64,000 bases of DNA from Poseidonibacter ostreae. GTDB taxonomy: Bacteria > Campylobacterota > Campylobacteria > Campylobacterales > Arcobacteraceae. Shown in pieces: positions 33,529-41,591 of this stretch (its first letter is position 1; each line of letters starts with the position of its first letter). Made by a program: the position numbers and the translations under genes. The stretch lies in contig NZ_WFKJ01000008.1 of the NCBI RefSeq assembly GCF_009208075.1, forward strand, positions 1 through 64,000, given 5' to 3'. The notes under the pieces are model-generated. The model saw nothing but the letters and a program-made list of their open reading frames with translations. It was not told the origin of the DNA and made no database searches.

Positions 33529-34699
33529 CAAACTTAGACCAACAAATTTAGATAACTTTGTTGGTCAATCCCATATAATCTCAAAAGACAAAGCCCTTTA
33601 TAAACTTATCAAACAAAAAGATATTCCACATCTATTTTTTTATGGAAAACCTGGAACTGGAAAAACTACCCTAGCTAAGATTATTGCTAAAGAAATAAAT
33701 ACAGATTATTACTATTTTAATGCTACTAGTATTAAAGTTGAAGATTTACGTAAAGTATTTGAAAGATACAAAAATGCTTTAATTAAACCTTTAATCTTTA
33801 TTGATGAAGTTCATAGGCTATCAAAAAACCAACAAGAAGTATTACTTCCAATAATGGAAAATTATGATGCTACCATTATAGGAGCTAGTACTGAAAATCC
33901 TTTTTTCACTTTAACAAATGCAATTCGTTCTAGGTCTTTTCTTTATGAATTTAAAGCTTTTACAAAAGAAGAAATGCAAAAAATTCTATGCATTGCTTTA
34001 AATGATGTTGATGCAAATATTACTCAAGAAGCTAAAGAGCATTTAATACATTCAAGCTCAGGAGATGCAAGAGCTATGCTTACACTTTTAAATTTTGCAT
34101 ATAAAGTATCAAAAGATATTGATATTACTTTAGTAAAAGAGTTAAGAGAGAATGTAATAGGGGATGGAGTTTCTTCATCAGATACACACTATGATTTAGC
34201 AAGTGCAATGATTAAATCTATTCGTGGATCAAATGTTGATGCAGCCTTATATTATATGAGTAGATTAATAAACGCAGGAGAGAGTGTAGATTTTATCACT
34301 AGACGATTAGTAATTTTTGCAAGCGAAGATATTGGAAATGCAAATCCTCATGCTTTTAATTTAAGTGTAAATACAATGACTGCTTGTAATAAAATAGGCT
34401 ATCCAGAATCTAGAATCATGTTAGCTCAATGTATAATTTATCTTACATCAAGTCCAAAATCTAACAGTGCTTATAAAGCTATCAATAAAGCTCTACAAGA
34501 CATAAAAGATGGTGAACTACTCAATATACCAAAACATCTTGATTCGCAGCATATAGGCTATTTATATCCTCATGATTTTGGTGGATATGTTAAACAAGAG
34601 TATTTAGAAAAAGATTTAAAATTTTATGAGAGTAAAAATATAGGCTATGAAAAAACTTTAAATGATTGGCTTAAAAAAATCAAACACAAGGATTCATAA
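33512..34699 (+). CDS. rarA: Replication-associated recombination protein A
   Basis: A 395-residue AAA+ ATPase (MgsA/RarA) acting at stalled forks. The ATG at 33512 gives MTDLSNKLRPTNLDNFVGQS, the standard N-terminus; an ATG 12 bases earlier is also in frame. Walker A is FYGKPGTGKTTLAKII, Walker B LIFIDEVHRLSK, and GASTENPFFTLTNAIRSRS is the sensor 1 region. The C-terminal part carries the tetramerisation domain with ASEDIGNANPHAF and HIGYLYPHDFGGYVKQEYL. Confidence 0.93.
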   Translation: MTDLSNKLRPTNLDNFVGQSHIISKDKALYKLIKQKDIPHLFFYGKPGTGKTTLAKIIAKEINTDYYYFNATSIKVEDLRKVFERYKNALIKPLIFIDEVHRLSKNQQEVLLPIMENYDATIIGASTENPFFTLTNAIRSRSFLYEFKAFTKEEMQKILCIALNDVDANITQEAKEHLIHSSSGDARAMLTLLNFAYKVSKDIDITLVKELRENVIGDGVSSSDTHYDLASAMIKSIRGSNVDAALYYMSRLINAGESVDFITRRLVIFASEDIGNANPHAFNLSVNTMTACNKIGYPESRIMLAQCIIYLTSSPKSNSAYKAINKALQDIKDGELLNIPKHLDSQHIGYLYPHDFGGYVKQEYLEKDLKFYESKNIGYEKTLNDWLKKIKHKDS

Positions 34700-35214
34700 T
34701 GCAATACTACACTTGGATATTAACTTTTCATGTGATGGCTTTTATGTCATGGATGGCAATGCTTTTTTATCAACCAAGACTTTATGTATATCATACAGAG
34801 AATAAAGATAAAAAAGATTTTGTTGATGTTGTAAAAATACAAGAATTAAAGATGTATAAATATATTGGAATTCCAGCTATGTGGGCTGCAATTATTAGTG
34901 GAGCTGTAATGCTTTATTTAAATCCATATTTATTATCAGGCCAAGCTGGAGGATGGATGCATGCAAAACTATTTTTTGCTTTACTTCTTGTAATCTATTC
35001 TTATTCATTAGGCTATTATAGAAAGAAACTAGAAAGAGATGACTATGAAAGAAGTGGAAGTTTTTTTAGAGCATATAATGAAGTTCCAACAATTCTATCA
35101 CTATTAATAGTTGGATATGTAATTACAAAAACTTTTTCAATATCATTTACACTAATTACATTAGTTGTAGGTTCATATATAGTATATAAAGTTTTTAAAC
35201 AGAAAGAGAAATAA
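34699..35214 (+). CDS. hemJ: Protoporphyrinogen IX oxidase HemJ
   Basis: A 171-residue four-helix membrane protein that oxidises protoporphyrinogen in the haem pathway. TFHVMAFMSWMAMLFYQPRL with the conserved His in TM1, YVYHTENKDKK, and GGWMHAKLFFALLLVIYSYS with a further His and Lys match the UPF0093/HemJ family. Its start and end each overlap neighbours by one base (TAATG), tying it to rarA and the PhoH gene. Confidence 0.9.
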   Translation: MQYYTWILTFHVMAFMSWMAMLFYQPRLYVYHTENKDKKDFVDVVKIQELKMYKYIGIPAMWAAIISGAVMLYLNPYLLSGQAGGWMHAKLFFALLLVIYSYSLGYYRKKLERDDYERSGSFFRAYNEVPTILSLLIVGYVITKTFSISFTLITLVVGSYIVYKVFKQKEK

Positions 35215-36617
35215 TGAATTTTGATAAATACTATGTCCTTGACACAAATATATTACTAGAAGATGCAACAAATATTTTTAAACTATCACAAGACAGTAAG
35301 AATTTAATCATTCTTCCTGAAACAGTTTTAGATGAAATTGATAGTAAAAAATCTGGTTTTGATGAGATAAATTTTCAAGCAAGAGAGTTTGCTAGAATAT
35401 TAGAAAACTCTGAAATAAAAAGTTCTTTAAAAAAAGAAAACTACAAAATAATTAGACTTGAAATAAAAACTTCACAAAGTGCAATTATAGATATTATCTC
35501 AAAAGATGAATATGATATAAATACAAAAAATGTTTCTTTAAATATTATCAATGATAGAAAAATTCTTGAGATTGCAGATTTTTCAAAAGTATATTATAAA
35601 AAAGAGATAGAGTTTTTGTCTTTAGACATAATGGCAAGAACAAGAGCAGTATCACTTGATATAAAAACACAATCACTTCTTGGATCAAATAAAGATGACT
35701 TCAACTACGAGTTTATCAAAGATGTTGAGATAAATTTTGAAGACTTAGAAGATTTTGATAATAAAGATATAGCAATATTTGATAAAGAGTATAAACCTTA
35801 TAATTATTCATACTGTTTTAAAGTAAAAGATTCAGATCAAGTAATATTAGCAAATATTCAAAATAAAAGAATCAAAGTTTTAGATGAAACGGAGATAAGA
35901 AATCAAATAATAACACCATTAAATAAAGAACAATTATTCTTTTCAAATGCAATTATCTCTCATATATTTAATGTTTTAATAATTGAAGCAAAAGCTGGTT
36001 CAGGAAAAACTCTTCTTGCATTAAGTGGAGCATTAAAACTTGTAAGACAAAAGAAATATCAAAAAATTATCTATATTAGAAACTCTGTAGAATCATTAGA
36101 TAAAGGTGAAGATATTGGATATTTACCAGGATTTGAAGAAAAATTTAAAATCTATAATCATCCTTTAATGGATAGTTTAGAGTACATAATAAGAAGTGAA
36201 CATAAAAAAAGAAACTCTAAGAAAAATATTGAAAATATAAGTGAATTAGATGATAGTGAAGTAACAGCAAGAGTTGAACAAATGATTCAAAACTATAGTA
36301 TAGAAACTATGTGGGTTGGAGAAATGAGAGGAAGAACAATTTCTAATTCATTTATCATAATAGATGAAGCACAAAACATGTCCAATAAAACAATGCAAAT
36401 GGTATTGTCAAGAATAGATAATACATCAAAAGTTGTAATACTAGGTTCAAATAAGCAAATAGATAACTTCTATGTAAATAAATATACAAACTCACTAACA
36501 ACACTGTTAAAATCTACAAAAAACGAAAGTACTTTAGTAAATACATTCGCAATAAAATTACAGAAAGTATTAAGAGGTCCTATTACAGAATGGGCTGAAT
36601 TAATATTTTCTAAATAA
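35214..36617 (+). CDS. PIN-PhoH fusion ATPase
   Basis: A 467-residue protein. An N-terminal PIN RNase-like domain opens YVLDTNILLEDATNIFKL, with acidic residues continuing in TVLDEIDSKKSG. The C-terminal PhoH ATPase/helicase-like domain has Walker A in IEAKAGSGKTLLALSG and Walker B in SFIIIDEAQNMSNKTMQM, with YIRNSVESLDKGEDIGYLPG between. PIN-PhoH (PhoH2) proteins act as RNA-unwinding ribonucleases in studied cases. The PIN acidic triad seems retained, so nuclease activity is plausible. Confidence 0.88.
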   Translation: MNFDKYYVLDTNILLEDATNIFKLSQDSKNLIILPETVLDEIDSKKSGFDEINFQAREFARILENSEIKSSLKKENYKIIRLEIKTSQSAIIDIISKDEYDINTKNVSLNIINDRKILEIADFSKVYYKKEIEFLSLDIMARTRAVSLDIKTQSLLGSNKDDFNYEFIKDVEINFEDLEDFDNKDIAIFDKEYKPYNYSYCFKVKDSDQVILANIQNKRIKVLDETEIRNQIITPLNKEQLFFSNAIISHIFNVLIIEAKAGSGKTLLALSGALKLVRQKKYQKIIYIRNSVESLDKGEDIGYLPGFEEKFKIYNHPLMDSLEYIIRSEHKKRNSKKNIENISELDDSEVTARVEQMIQNYSIETMWVGEMRGRTISNSFIIIDEAQNMSNKTMQMVLSRIDNTSKVVILGSNKQIDNFYVNKYTNSLTTLLKSTKNESTLVNTFAIKLQKVLRGPITEWAELIFSK

Positions 36618-36626
36618 CTCTATACG

Positions 36627-36662
36627 CATATAATTACATATAAAATAATATGTAATTATATG
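36627..36662. repeat. Perfect AT-rich inverted repeat after the PhoH gene
   Basis: CATATAATTACATAT (36627-36641), a 6-base spacer, and ATATGTAATTATATG (36648-36662). All 15 pairs match. It is placed 10 bases past the PhoH stop and about 120 bases before the Phd-like gene. The absence of GC pairs and of a T tract makes a classical terminator unlikely. An operator or decay-blocking hairpin is possible. Confidence 0.6.
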
Positions 36663-36748
36663 TTTGATCTCTATTAATAGCAAAATAAACTAATCAAATT
36701 TTTACAAAAAATATAATTTCTTCTACTAAAATATTTTTATTTTTGTGT

Positions 36749-36754
36749 TATAAT
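36749..36754 (+). promoter_or_regulatory. -10 box of the Phd-like/flavoprotein operon
   Basis: TATAAT at 36749-36754, preceded by a T-rich tract and no -35 box, is the normal vegetative promoter layout of Campylobacterota. Directly after it lies TACATATACTAATACGTATA, overlapping the expected transcript start, a place where an autoregulating antitoxin-like protein could bind. AGGAG and the ATG at 36783 follow. Confidence 0.5.
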
Positions 36755-36782
36755 ACATATACTAATACGTATAGGAGTTTAA

Positions 36783-37157
36783 ATGGATTTACTACAATAC
36801 AGATCAAATGAAATGTTTTCTTCAACAGAATTAATCAGGAAAAGTAAAATGGTTTTTGATAAAATATCTAAAAAAGAGATTGATAAAGCTGTTATTTTAC
36901 GAGATGGAAAGCCTAGTTTTATTCTTATGGATTTTAAAATGTATGAAGAATTAATATCTGAATACCTAATATTAAAAGAACAGATGAAAAATAAACCAAA
37001 AGCAAAAATAGAAAAAAAAGAAATAAAAGAGCAATTTGATGAGATAAATAGTGATGATTTTGAAGATGCACTTGCACAAATTGAACAATTAGATTTAGAA
37101 ATACAAAAGCAACCCATGACACAAAAAGATGAACAATTAAAAGATTTTTGGGAATAA
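36783..37157 (+). CDS. Phd/YefM-like antitoxin-fold protein without a toxin gene
   Basis: A 124-residue protein. The first ~55 residues (MFSSTELIRKSKMVFDKISK then DKAVILRDGKPSFILMDFKM) match the Phd/YefM DNA-binding fold. The rest is a highly charged coil (KNKPKAKIEKKEIKEQFDE) and an acidic tail that would normally wrap a toxin. The gene that follows after one base is a flavoprotein, not a toxin, so this is either an orphan antitoxin or an adopted regulator of the operon. AGGAG lies 5 bases before the ATG. Confidence 0.7.
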   Translation: MDLLQYRSNEMFSSTELIRKSKMVFDKISKKEIDKAVILRDGKPSFILMDFKMYEELISEYLILKEQMKNKPKAKIEKKEIKEQFDEINSDDFEDALAQIEQLDLEIQKQPMTQKDEQLKDFWE

Positions 37158-37158
37158 C

Positions 37159-38763
37159 ATGTATGATGTATTAATTATTGGCTCAGGAGCTGCAGGACTA
37201 AGTGCTGCTTTAAACGCAAAAGAAAATGGATCAACAGTTGCCGTTCTTTCAAAGACTTATCCAACACACTCGCAAACTGTACAAGCTCAAGGTGGAATAA
37301 ATGCAGTTTTATATGAAGATGATGATAGTGTTGATATACATGTAAATGACACATATACAGCTTCTAGAGGTTTAGCAAATAAAGAGAATATAAACTTCAT
37401 GTGTAAAAATGCTAAAGAGACTATTTTATGGCTTGATAAAGTTGGAGTACCTTTCACAAAAAATGAAAATAGTAATATTGCTCAAAGAAAATTTGGAGGT
37501 ACGAAGAAAATTCGAACATGTTATTCAAGTGATTATACAGGTTTGAAAATTGTTCATACTTTATTTGACCAGTGTATTAAGAATGATATAGAATTTATTA
37601 ATGAACATATCTTATTAGACTTTATAATTGAAAACGATATATGTGCTGGAGTAATTGCTCTTGACATTATTAGTGGTGTGGTAAAAGAATTCAAAGCCAA
37701 AAGTACCATAATAGCCAGTGGTGGTTATGCTGGAATTTACACAAACTTTACTACAAATTCATTTTCTAATACAGCCGATGGCTTAGCAGTATCATTAAAT
37801 GCTAATGTTAACTTGTCAAATATTGAGTTTGTTCAATTTCATCCAACTGCACTTGTTAATAGTAATATTTTAGTAAGTGAAAGTGCCAGAGGAGAGGGTG
37901 GATATTTATTAAATCAAGATGGACAACGATTTATAGATGAGCTAAAACCAAGAGACGAAGTAGCACGTGCCATTTATGAAAAAATTAAAGCTAATGAAAA
38001 AGTATACTTAGACTTAAGACATTTAGGACTTGAAAAAATAAATGAAGTAATGCCACAAGAAAAAAGATTAGCTTTAGAATTCTCTGGAATAAAAATTGAA
38101 GAAGAACTTTTACCTATAAATCCAGCAGCTCATTATTCAATGGGTGGAGTAAAAACTGATATAAACACAAATACTAATATAAAATCTTTATATGCATGTG
38201 GTGAAGTTGCACAAACTTCTATACATGGAGCGAATAGGCTAGGTGGCAATTCACTACTTGAAATAGTTACTTTTGGAAAAGTTGCAGGAATAAATGCATC
38301 AAAAAATGCTAAAGAAATAAAGAGTTTAGAAGATATTGAAAGCAAAGAATTATCAAAACAAATACAATATATAAAAGAGATATATTCATATCCAAATGAA
38401 ATAAACTTTTATGAAAGTAAAGAGTATTTAGGGAAACTATTTTTTGATAATGTAGGACTATTTAGAAATAAAAAAAATCTTGAGTTTGCAATAAAAGAGT
38501 TAGAGATAATTAAAAGTAAAATTCCTAAGATGGGAGTTTTAGATAAATCTACTGAGTACAATAAAAACTTAGTTGAATTTTTAGAGTTTATAAATATGAT
38601 AGAAATTGCTGAAGTAATTGCCAAAACAGCACTAAATAGAGAAGAGAGTCGAGGTGCTCATTATAGAAATGATTATCCAGAAGAATCAAAATCTTATCAA
38701 AAAAATTCTCTAATAAAAAAGATTGATAATAACTTAGTTTTATCTTTTGAGGATGTATTATGA
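37159..38763 (+). CDS. Fumarate reductase/succinate dehydrogenase-like flavoprotein
   Basis: A 534-residue FAD protein. The Rossmann motif is LIIGSGAAGLSAALNA. VQAQGGINAV follows, the substrate-site segment VQFHPTALVNSN and SARGEGGYLLNQDGQRFIDE carry the usual catalytic His and Arg region, and ACGEVAQTSIHGANRLGGNS is the FAD/capping segment. In covalent SdhA/FrdA the motif is SHTVxAQGG. Here it is SQTVQAQGG (Gln39), with a His two residues earlier (H37), so FAD attachment may be absent or different. There is no Tat signal, so it faces the cytoplasm. It is paired with the Fe-S gene next door; no membrane anchor gene is nearby. L-aspartate oxidase is a less likely alternative because of the Fe-S partner. 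Confidence 0.8.
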   Translation: MYDVLIIGSGAAGLSAALNAKENGSTVAVLSKTYPTHSQTVQAQGGINAVLYEDDDSVDIHVNDTYTASRGLANKENINFMCKNAKETILWLDKVGVPFTKNENSNIAQRKFGGTKKIRTCYSSDYTGLKIVHTLFDQCIKNDIEFINEHILLDFIIENDICAGVIALDIISGVVKEFKAKSTIIASGGYAGIYTNFTTNSFSNTADGLAVSLNANVNLSNIEFVQFHPTALVNSNILVSESARGEGGYLLNQDGQRFIDELKPRDEVARAIYEKIKANEKVYLDLRHLGLEKINEVMPQEKRLALEFSGIKIEEELLPINPAAHYSMGGVKTDINTNTNIKSLYACGEVAQTSIHGANRLGGNSLLEIVTFGKVAGINASKNAKEIKSLEDIESKELSKQIQYIKEIYSYPNEINFYESKEYLGKLFFDNVGLFRNKKNLEFAIKELEIIKSKIPKMGVLDKSTEYNKNLVEFLEFINMIEIAEVIAKTALNREESRGAHYRNDYPEESKSYQKNSLIKKIDNNLVLSFEDVL

Positions 38764-39494
38764 ATATAAATATAAAAAGATTTAGTAAACAAAATAATCA
38801 AAACGCTATTGATACTTTTACTGTAAGTAAAACAAATCTCTTACAAGCTCTTACTGAAATAAAAGCTACAAGTGATGCAAGTTTAACTTTTAGATGTGGT
38901 TGTAAAAGTGGTGTTTGTGGTTCATGTGCCGTTAGGGTAAATGGGGTAGAGCAACTTGCTTGTAAAACTGTAATAAATGAAAATGATTTAATTGAACCTT
39001 TAAAAAATAGAGCAGTTATAAAAGATTTAGTTGTAGATGTTTCACATGAAACATTGTTAATAAAAAACTCTAAAGCTTTTCTTCAAACAAATAGTGAAAT
39101 TAAAATATCAGAAAATGATGTAAAATTAATTGATGCTCAAAGTAACTGTATTCTTTGTAATGCATGTTATAGTTCTTGTCCTGTGTATGAAGTAAATAAA
39201 GAGTTCCTAGGACCCTTCGCACTAACAAGAGCATTAAGATATGTAAATGATAAAAAAGTGCTTGATAGCTCTGCTATAATCGATTCAATACAAGATAAAG
39301 GAATATGGGATTGTACTTTATGTTCTGCATGTACTTTTGTATGTCCTCAAGGAATTGATCCAAAAGCTGATATATTGCAATTACAGAATATATCTGTACA
39401 AAAAGGTTATGAAAATCCTAACTTTGCTAATTTTGATTCTGGTATGGATTTTGGAATGCAAGATATGGGTTTTGATCCAAATGGAGGATTTTAA
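38760..39494 (+). CDS. Fumarate reductase/succinate dehydrogenase-like iron-sulphur protein
   Basis: A 244-residue SdhB/FrdB-like subunit. The plant-type [2Fe-2S] motif is RCGCKSGVCGSCAV near residues 44-57 with a later Cys in LACKT. The first cluster motif of the ferredoxin domain is CILCNACYSSCP near 130. The third site reads CTLCSACTFVCPQGIDP near 185. Classical enzymes have only three Cys there and bind [3Fe-4S]; the extra Cys predicts [4Fe-4S], a feature described for SdhE-class enzymes. The C-terminus ends in a Gly/Met/Asp-rich tail and lacks a fused CCG domain. It overlaps the flavoprotein gene by 4 bases (ATGA). Confidence 0.85.
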   Translation: MNINIKRFSKQNNQNAIDTFTVSKTNLLQALTEIKATSDASLTFRCGCKSGVCGSCAVRVNGVEQLACKTVINENDLIEPLKNRAVIKDLVVDVSHETLLIKNSKAFLQTNSEIKISENDVKLIDAQSNCILCNACYSSCPVYEVNKEFLGPFALTRALRYVNDKKVLDSSAIIDSIQDKGIWDCTLCSACTFVCPQGIDPKADILQLQNISVQKGYENPNFANFDSGMDFGMQDMGFDPNGGF

Positions 39495-39521
39495 TTAAGA
39501 GCTTAAAGGCTCTTAATTAAA
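39490..39521. terminator. Bidirectional terminator between the Fe-S gene and the orphan TRAP gene
   Basis: TTTAATTAAGAGC, a 6-base loop (TTAAAG), and GCTCTTAATTAAA form a 13-bp stem that includes the Fe-S stop codon. It lies between two convergent genes. The T-rich ends on both strands fit use in both directions. Confidence 0.65.
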
Positions 39522-39534
39522 TGTAGAATAAATA

Positions 39535-40602
39535 TTACAGATTATCTTTTAAGTATAAATAATCTGACATTTTAGTCCACTCTCTAGCTTTTTTCATGTA
39601 AGCTTCTTGTGAATCTAAAACTTCTTTTAATACAGGACTTTTATTTCCAAGTTCAACTCTTAACTCATTATTTGCTTTTTTCATTGCATTCATTACAGGA
39701 GTTGGGAAAGTTTTAATTTTAATATTTGGCTGTTCTTTTTTCATTTTATCCCAAGCTTGAGCACTCATGTCATAATGTTGAATATACATATCATAAGCAG
39801 ATACTCTCATTGCTACAATCATAACTTGTTGTAAATCTTTTGGTAATTTATTAAACTTCTTTTCATTAATTAAAAACTGCATTTCAGAAGCTGGTTCATG
39901 CCATCCTGTGTAATAAAATGGTGCAATTTTATGGAATCCCATTTTAATATCCATTGCAGGTCCAACCCATTCTAAAGCATCAATAGTATTTCGCTCTAAA
40001 GTAGTATAAAGTTCACCAGGAGCAATATTTGTAACTTTAACTCCAAGTTTTGCCATAATTTCACCTGCAAATCCTGGGATTCTCATTCTTAAACCTTTTA
40101 GGTCATCAAGTGTTTTGATTTCATTTCTAAACCATCCACCCATTTGAACACCAGTACTTCCACCAGGGAAAGATAAAACTCCATGTTTAGAATAAACTTT
40201 TTGCATTAACTCCATTCCCCCACCATGATAAAACCATGCATATTGTTCAGGTGCAGTTAATCCAAAAGGCATAGATGTAAAAGGTAAAGTATCAATATCT
40301 TTACCTTTCCAATAATACGATGCACTGTGACCCATGTCATACTGTCCACCTTTTACCATATCAAGAATTCCTAAAGGAGCTTTATGTTTATTTGAAGTAT
40401 CAACTCTAATTTTTAATCTTCCATTTGACATCTCTTCTGCAAGTCTTGCCATATTTGTAGCAGAGTCAATTAAAGGTGTTGTAGATTTTCCCCAAGTTGT
40501 TGCCATTTTTAATTTATATACTTTCTCTTTTGCATTAAGACTCATGCTCATTGCAATCAAAAGAACAGAAGTAACTCCAAGTTTACCAATCATTTTTTTC
40601 AT
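39535..40602 (-). CDS. TRAP transporter solute-binding protein (orphan DctP/TakP-like)
   Basis: A 355-residue periplasmic binding protein with signal peptide (GVTSVLLIAMSMSLNA). MATTWGKSTTP, MRIPGFAGEIMAKLG and DALEWVGPAMDIKMGFHKIA are the ligand-site segments of the 2-oxoacid/lactate-like branch of DctP. It is closely similar along its whole length to the DctP at 56796 (by eye well over two thirds identical) but has no DctQ or DctM beside it. It is translationally coupled to bluB (ATGA overlap). It may feed the DctQM encoded at 58012-59969, or bind a different acid. Confidence 0.9.
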   Translation of the reverse strand: MKKMIGKLGVTSVLLIAMSMSLNAKEKVYKLKMATTWGKSTTPLIDSATNMARLAEEMSNGRLKIRVDTSNKHKAPLGILDMVKGGQYDMGHSASYYWKGKDIDTLPFTSMPFGLTAPEQYAWFYHGGGMELMQKVYSKHGVLSFPGGSTGVQMGGWFRNEIKTLDDLKGLRMRIPGFAGEIMAKLGVKVTNIAPGELYTTLERNTIDALEWVGPAMDIKMGFHKIAPFYYTGWHEPASEMQFLINEKKFNKLPKDLQQVMIVAMRVSAYDMYIQHYDMSAQAWDKMKKEQPNIKIKTFPTPVMNAMKKANNELRVELGNKSPVLKEVLDSQEAYMKKAREWTKMSDYLYLKDNL

Positions 40603-41231
40603 TTATTTTCCTTTTTTAATATAAGATTTTTAATCTTCTTTTTCTTTTCCCAACCGAGTTTTTTTAATTCAGGTTCATCAAAAAACTCTTTTGTATATCC
40701 AAAACATAAATATGCAATAAATTTATAATCTTCACTTTTAATATCAAAAATTTTATTTATCTTTTTTGGTTTTAAGATAGAAACCCAACCCATACCTATA
40801 TTTAAAGCACGTGCTGTTAACCACATATTTAAAATTGCACATACAACAGAGTATTCTCCTGTTCTTTTCATATATGTTTGACCCAAAATATTACTTTTAC
40901 TTTTTTTATAATAAACAGCAATATTTATATTTGATTCTTTTATTCCCTCAAGTTTTAGTGAGTTATATAATTTTCTCTCTTTAAACTTTTTCTTACTTTT
41001 ATTATAAGATTTTTTAAAATGATCATAAACTAACTCTTTTTTATTTTCATCAACAATTACAAAACGCCAAGGCTGTGAGTATCCAACTGAGGGTGCATTT
41101 TGTGCAGAGTTTAAAATCTTTAAAAGTTTCTTTTGTGATATTTTTTTATTTATAAAATTATTACCTCTAACATCACGTCTTGAGGTAATAATTTTATCTA
41201 AAGTAGTTTGATCTTTTTTTGTAAAAATCAT
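40599..41231 (-). CDS. bluB: 5,6-dimethylbenzimidazole synthase (BluB, nitroreductase fold)
   Basis: A 210-residue FMN enzyme that fragments reduced FMN with oxygen to make the lower ligand of vitamin B12. The signature SRRDVRGNNF near residues 17-26, NAPSVGYSQPWRFVIVDE, the Leu-Lys-Leu-Glu-Gly segment (LKLEGIKESN), MWLTARALNIGMGWVSIL and the C-terminal PELKKLGWEKKK match BluB better than general nitroreductases. Downstream it is coupled to the orphan TRAP protein; upstream it directly abuts a 100-residue gene. No other cobalamin genes are in view. Confidence 0.82.
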   Translation of the reverse strand: MIFTKKDQTTLDKIITSRRDVRGNNFINKKISQKKLLKILNSAQNAPSVGYSQPWRFVIVDENKKELVYDHFKKSYNKSKKKFKERKLYNSLKLEGIKESNINIAVYYKKSKSNILGQTYMKRTGEYSVVCAILNMWLTARALNIGMGWVSILKPKKINKIFDIKSEDYKFIAYLCFGYTKEFFDEPELKKLGWEKKKKIKNLILKKENK

Positions 41232-41534
41232 TTATACTGAGAAGTCGTGTAGATCTTTGAATAAAAAAGCTTCAATAATTTCATCAATGCTTTTTTGAGT
41301 AGGAGCAACTAAAGCAATTATTCCCTCATCCATAAATGGCCAAACATATTCTTGATCATTTATTACAACTACTGCGTCAATCCATTCTAATATATCTTCT
41401 CTTCTATCTACAAATTCGATACTAGCTATTTTACCACCATCTAATTTTACAAAAGCCCAAGATTTATTCTCTTCAATTGAAGCAATAACACATTCATCTC
41501 TAGAAGTTGAATCAACTGGTATTAATACTGTCAT
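41232..41534 (-). CDS. Small protein, possibly NifX/NafY-like fold
   Basis: A 100-residue acidic protein (start MTVLIPVDSTSRDECVIASI, then WAFVKLDGGKIASIEFVDRR and WPFMDEGIIALVAPTQKSID). The pattern of a short strand, variable loop and final VAPTQKSIDEIIEAFLFKDL helix is reminiscent of the dinitrogenase iron-molybdenum-cofactor/NifX fold, but similarity is weak and no metal motif stands out. It has no gap to bluB. Treat as hypothetical. Confidence 0.6.
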   Translation of the reverse strand: MTVLIPVDSTSRDECVIASIEENKSWAFVKLDGGKIASIEFVDRREDILEWIDAVVVINDQEYVWPFMDEGIIALVAPTQKSIDEIIEAFLFKDLHDFSV

Positions 41535-41591
41535 ATAGTCCTCTTTAAAATATTATAAGTTATATAAAAATTCATTTTACAATTTTGTTTC

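Noticed and set aside
36783-37157. Complete type II toxin-antitoxin system
   Set aside because: The antitoxin-like gene has no toxin on either side; neighbours are a PIN-PhoH gene (a large ATPase, not a small PIN toxin) and a flavoprotein.
40599-41231. Ordinary nitroreductase
   Set aside because: The RRDVRG signature, the LKLEGI segment and the PELKKLGW end match BluB, so the specific name is preferred, though at less than full certainty.
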